Origin: CAZDBA01 sp964503615
GTDB lineage: Bacteria; Planctomycetota; Planctomycetia; Pirellulales; Pirellulaceae
Direction: 5' to 3'
Assembly: GCA_964503615.1 (NCBI GenBank)
Contig: CAZDBA010000065.1
Location: 1 to 25,371, forward strand
DNA: 25,371 bases
Under the pieces are notes generated by a model. It was not told the origin of the DNA and did not search any database. It was given only the letters and a program-made list of their open reading frames with translations. The position numbers and the translations under genes are program-made. Each line of letters starts with the position of its first letter. Within the stretch, counting starts at the first letter, position 1. Of the stretch, positions 23,496 through 25,371 are shown one piece after another.

Positions 23496-24095
23496 TTGAG
23501 TCGCCAACCCAAATTTATTTTAGCCAGTAGCTCGCCCAGACGAAGGCAGCTTTTGAACGATGCGGGCTATGAATTCGAGATTGTTCCACCCGACGAATCG
23601 GTTGAACAGGGACTATGTAGCAAATGTTCACCGGCTGAACTAGTTAGCGACCATGCATTTCACAAGGCTCGTGCGATTGCCAAGACGATTCCTGACGGGA
23701 TCGTGATCGGAGCTGATACGGTCGGCGAATGTCAGGGAAGGATTTTGGGTAAGCCAGTCGATGCAGAACATGCGCGGCAAATGCTGGAACTGATGAGCGG
23801 CAAAGAGCATCGCGTACTGACAGGAGTCTGTCTTTGGCATCGCCCCAGCGACAAAAAGGTTCTGCATGTCGAGCAAACAGTACTAACGATGGACCCCCTG
23901 TCGCCCCAATGGCTGGAGTCCTATCTGGACACCGATGGCTGGATCGGCAAAGCCGGCGCGTTCGGTTTTCAGGATGGTTTGGATTGGATTCACATCAACA
24001 AAGGTCTGGCCAGCAATGTTGTGGGGTTTCCCGTCGAGCGACTCGATTCGCTGTTGGAGAAGTTAATGAAATCGGTTGAAGCGGAAAACGAGTGA
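23496..24095 (+). CDS. maf: Maf family nucleotide pyrophosphatase
   Basis: A 199-residue member of the Maf/YhdE family, which hydrolyses nucleoside triphosphates (dTTP/UTP or modified nucleotides) to monophosphates and was linked to septum inhibition. Diagnostic segments are LASSSPRRRQLLNDAG (about 9-24), VIGADTVGECQGRILGKP (about 70-87), MLELMSGKEHRVLTGVCLW and GWIGKAGAFGFQDG. The opening TTG at 23496 gives the normal family N-terminus, although no ATG is close and only GAAAG precedes it. The aspartate of ADTVG is the expected catalytic residue. It is divergent from the RluA-type gene, with 59 bases between them. Confidence 0.93.
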   Translation: MSRQPKFILASSSPRRRQLLNDAGYEFEIVPPDESVEQGLCSKCSPAELVSDHAFHKARAIAKTIPDGIVIGADTVGECQGRILGKPVDAEHARQMLELMSGKEHRVLTGVCLWHRPSDKKVLHVEQTVLTMDPLSPQWLESYLDTDGWIGKAGAFGFQDGLDWIHINKGLASNVVGFPVERLDSLLEKLMKSVEAENE

Positions 24096-24192
24096 GACCA
24101 AGATGGATCGGGTAAACGTTGAACCGTTTATGAAAATAGTAGTCGCCTTCCTGAGGCTGTGATTTTTCCAAACGCTTGGAAGTGAAAATGGT

Positions 24193-24249
24193 AACCCGAC
24201 GCGTTAGCGAGGACGAAAGCAAGCTGTTTCCTCGCTTACGCGTCGGGTT
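24193..24249. repeat. palindromic repeat with 21-bp arms (REP-like)
   Basis: Left arm 24193-24213 (AACCCGACGCGTTAGCGAGGA, shown in two parts: AACCCGACGCGT then TAGCGAGGA) pairs with the right arm 24229-24249 with one T-T mismatch, over a 15-nt loop. It lies between the ends of two convergent genes (24095 and 24298), where it could terminate both or protect transcript 3' ends. The CCCGACGCGTTAGCGAGG core is one I associate with interspersed palindromes in Pirellulales genomes, from memory. The motif CCTCGC-TAACG at the window start is similar but shorter. Confidence 0.8.
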
Positions 24250-24297
24250 TCCAATAAAATGACAGCCTCTCCGCGAAAGTCGCCTGTAGCCGTTTGA

Positions 24298-25371
24298 TTA
24301 ATTCTGCGCTTCGAAGGAATCCAGAAACTTCTGTCTCGCCAATTCGATTGGAAAAGGATCGTAAGTTTTCAGCGATTCGATTGCGACTTCAGCACGACGA
24401 ACTTTGGAGGAGGTGGCGTCTGAACCCTTTGCGATTTTTCCCAATCGAGAAGTGTTCTTGCGCTGTTGTCTTCTGGCTTGGTTTTCTTCGTCATTCAATT
24501 GGCCGACCAAACCTGTGTAATTTTGATTGATTCTTGCCAATTCCGCATTGAGCTGGCGGACTTGTACGCCCAGTGTATTGGCGGTCGCTCGGGCGGCAAT
24601 CAACTCGGATTGAATCGCGTTGATTCTAAAATTACTTCGATTGATTCGCCGAAGGATGAATGCTTGAGAGTTAGGGTCTTCTTCACGAGCCAAAAGAAGT
24701 TGATCAAAATTTCGATCGTTAAACGCAACTTGTAGGCGGTTTTCTATCGCTCGAACGACATTGGCAGCAACGATTAATTCCTGTTGCAGCGGTGACAGTT
24801 GAGATTCGACTGCTGACGCTTTCTGTTCCCTTTCGACCTCCAACCGATTCTTTTCTGGCTGGATCTGTTGCAGTCGCGTGGCGAGCGTTTGGTTTTGAGC
24901 CTGAATTGCTTCTGTTTCAACAACTGCCTCGGCCGCCGACTTTTGCTTTTCCAGTTTTTCTAAATCACTCGCTTCGGTCGTGTACTGATCGAACTCATTC
25001 AGGATCGCAGTACGTTGGTCGTTGAATTTTTTCAGTTGCTCAGCAGTCATCCCTTCAACGATTTTCGCAATCGTGTCATTGAGCGTTGCTTGATTGGTGC
25101 GTTTTGTAACCGGTCCTTGCAGATACCCGATAATACGCGCCAATTGTAGGTAGTACTTTTCTTTTTCTACATCAGTGAGATCCGGTGATTTGTTCATCTG
25201 CCGTTTCATTAACTGCATTCCGATTAATCCACTGTCGTATTGATTGGTTACCGTATCCAGCCAGATTCGCAGAACCCAACCGTCCAAGTTACTTGGGAAA
25301 CTCTGGGTGAGGTCACCCGCTGGCCCGCGCGCGTCTCGGTAACGGTTGTGTTTCATGCGGTTGAGCGTGTA
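24298..25371 (-). CDS. partial coiled-coil protein, 5' end outside the window
   Basis: At least 357 residues of a protein whose reading frame is still open at the window edge (codons upstream of the ATG at 25356 read YTLNR), so the true start lies beyond 25371 and that ATG is probably internal. Visible parts are an Asp/Arg-rich segment (RYRDARGPAGDLTQSFPSN), a short helical stretch, then a long charged and Gln/Glu/Lys-rich coiled coil (about 100-290 of the visible part). A basic Ser-rich patch (RRQQRKNTSRLGKIAKGS) follows, and the C-terminal end is FPIELARQKFLDSFEAQN. No transmembrane helix, catalytic motif or known domain was recognised in the visible part. The 3' end faces the palindromic repeat. 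It could be a structural or scaffold protein; the function is unknown. Confidence 0.75.
   Translation of the reverse strand, partial: YTLNRMKHNRYRDARGPAGDLTQSFPSNLDGWVLRIWLDTVTNQYDSGLIGMQLMKRQMNKSPDLTDVEKEKYYLQLARIIGYLQGPVTKRTNQATLNDTIAKIVEGMTAEQLKKFNDQRTAILNEFDQYTTEASDLEKLEKQKSAAEAVVETEAIQAQNQTLATRLQQIQPEKNRLEVEREQKASAVESQLSPLQQELIVAANVVRAIENRLQVAFNDRNFDQLLLAREEDPNSQAFILRRINRSNFRINAIQSELIAARATANTLGVQVRQLNAELARINQNYTGLVGQLNDEENQARRQQRKNTSRLGKIAKGSDATSSKVRRAEVAIESLKTYDPFPIELARQKFLDSFEAQN

Noticed and set aside
1..25371. CRISPR array, prophage, transposon or toxin-antitoxin operon
   Set aside because: No regularly spaced repeats, transposase or integrase, phage structural gene or recognisable toxin was found in the window.

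Overview
This window looks like a chromosomal segment of a planctomycete, probably from the Pirellulales (Rhodopirellula/Blastopirellula-like). That is an inference from gene content. It has two serine/threonine kinases with planctomycete-style N-terminal extensions, a short ECF-type sigma factor, and three secreted proteins that end in the same dockerin-like double repeat (GD-x-[DN]-L-[DS]-G...FxDIxxFI). It also has a eukaryote-type PTPMT1 phosphatase, a sulfotransferase, a LecA-like secreted protein and weak or absent Shine-Dalgarno sites before many genes. There is no phage, transposase, integrase, rRNA or CRISPR array. The only trace of possible mobility is a 3' fragment of a tRNA-Ser gene.

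Layout. 1-1250 holds a secreted leucine-rich-repeat-like protein (-), with a short tandem repeat and hairpin at the window edge. 1250-3898 holds a stand-alone condensation/acyltransferase-fold protein and an AspC/TyrB-type aminotransferase, both on -. 3899-4188 is a divergent regulatory region with a terminator-like hairpin immediately before the start codon of an archaeal-type inositol-phosphate synthase (4189-5382, +). 5477-6637 (-) is a secreted metzincin-like protease with a dockerin-like tail. 6803-6873 is the tRNA-Ser(GCU) 3' fragment. 6905-9127 (-) holds a sulfotransferase, a hotdog acyl-CoA thioesterase, and a tightly coupled pair of small acidic proteins (RraB-like, then a cREC-like receiver domain). 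9462-10229 (+) is a second dockerin-tailed secreted protein with a strong terminator.

10397-12223 (-) holds a Ser/Thr kinase followed by a sigma factor. 12484-13875 (+) is an Alg44-like fusion of a degenerate PilZ-like domain, a transmembrane helix and an HlyD-type adaptor. 13900-14445 (-) is a PTPMT1-type phosphatase. 14579-17623 (+) is a speA (arginine decarboxylase) - transaldolase operon. 17624-18307 appears non-coding. 18308-19627 (+) is a third dockerin-tailed protein, with a beta-propeller-like body. 19808-20968 (-) is a secreted protein with a LecA-like C-terminal domain. 21257-23436 (-) holds an RluA-family pseudouridine synthase followed by a membrane-anchored Ser/Thr kinase. 23496-24095 (+) is maf. 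A 21-bp-arm palindromic repeat at 24193-24249 separates maf from a partial coiled-coil protein (24298-25371, -) that runs off the window.

How they fit together. Most genes are housekeeping or house-style planctomycete genes and do not form one pathway. The more interesting signals are the RraB/cREC pair (possible RNA-metabolism or immunity module), the Alg44-like adaptor with no visible polysaccharide locus, the candidate attenuator before the inositol-phosphate synthase, the eukaryote-like lipid phosphatase, the shared dockerin-like tails, and the truncated tRNA-Ser. No complete new multi-gene system is obvious.
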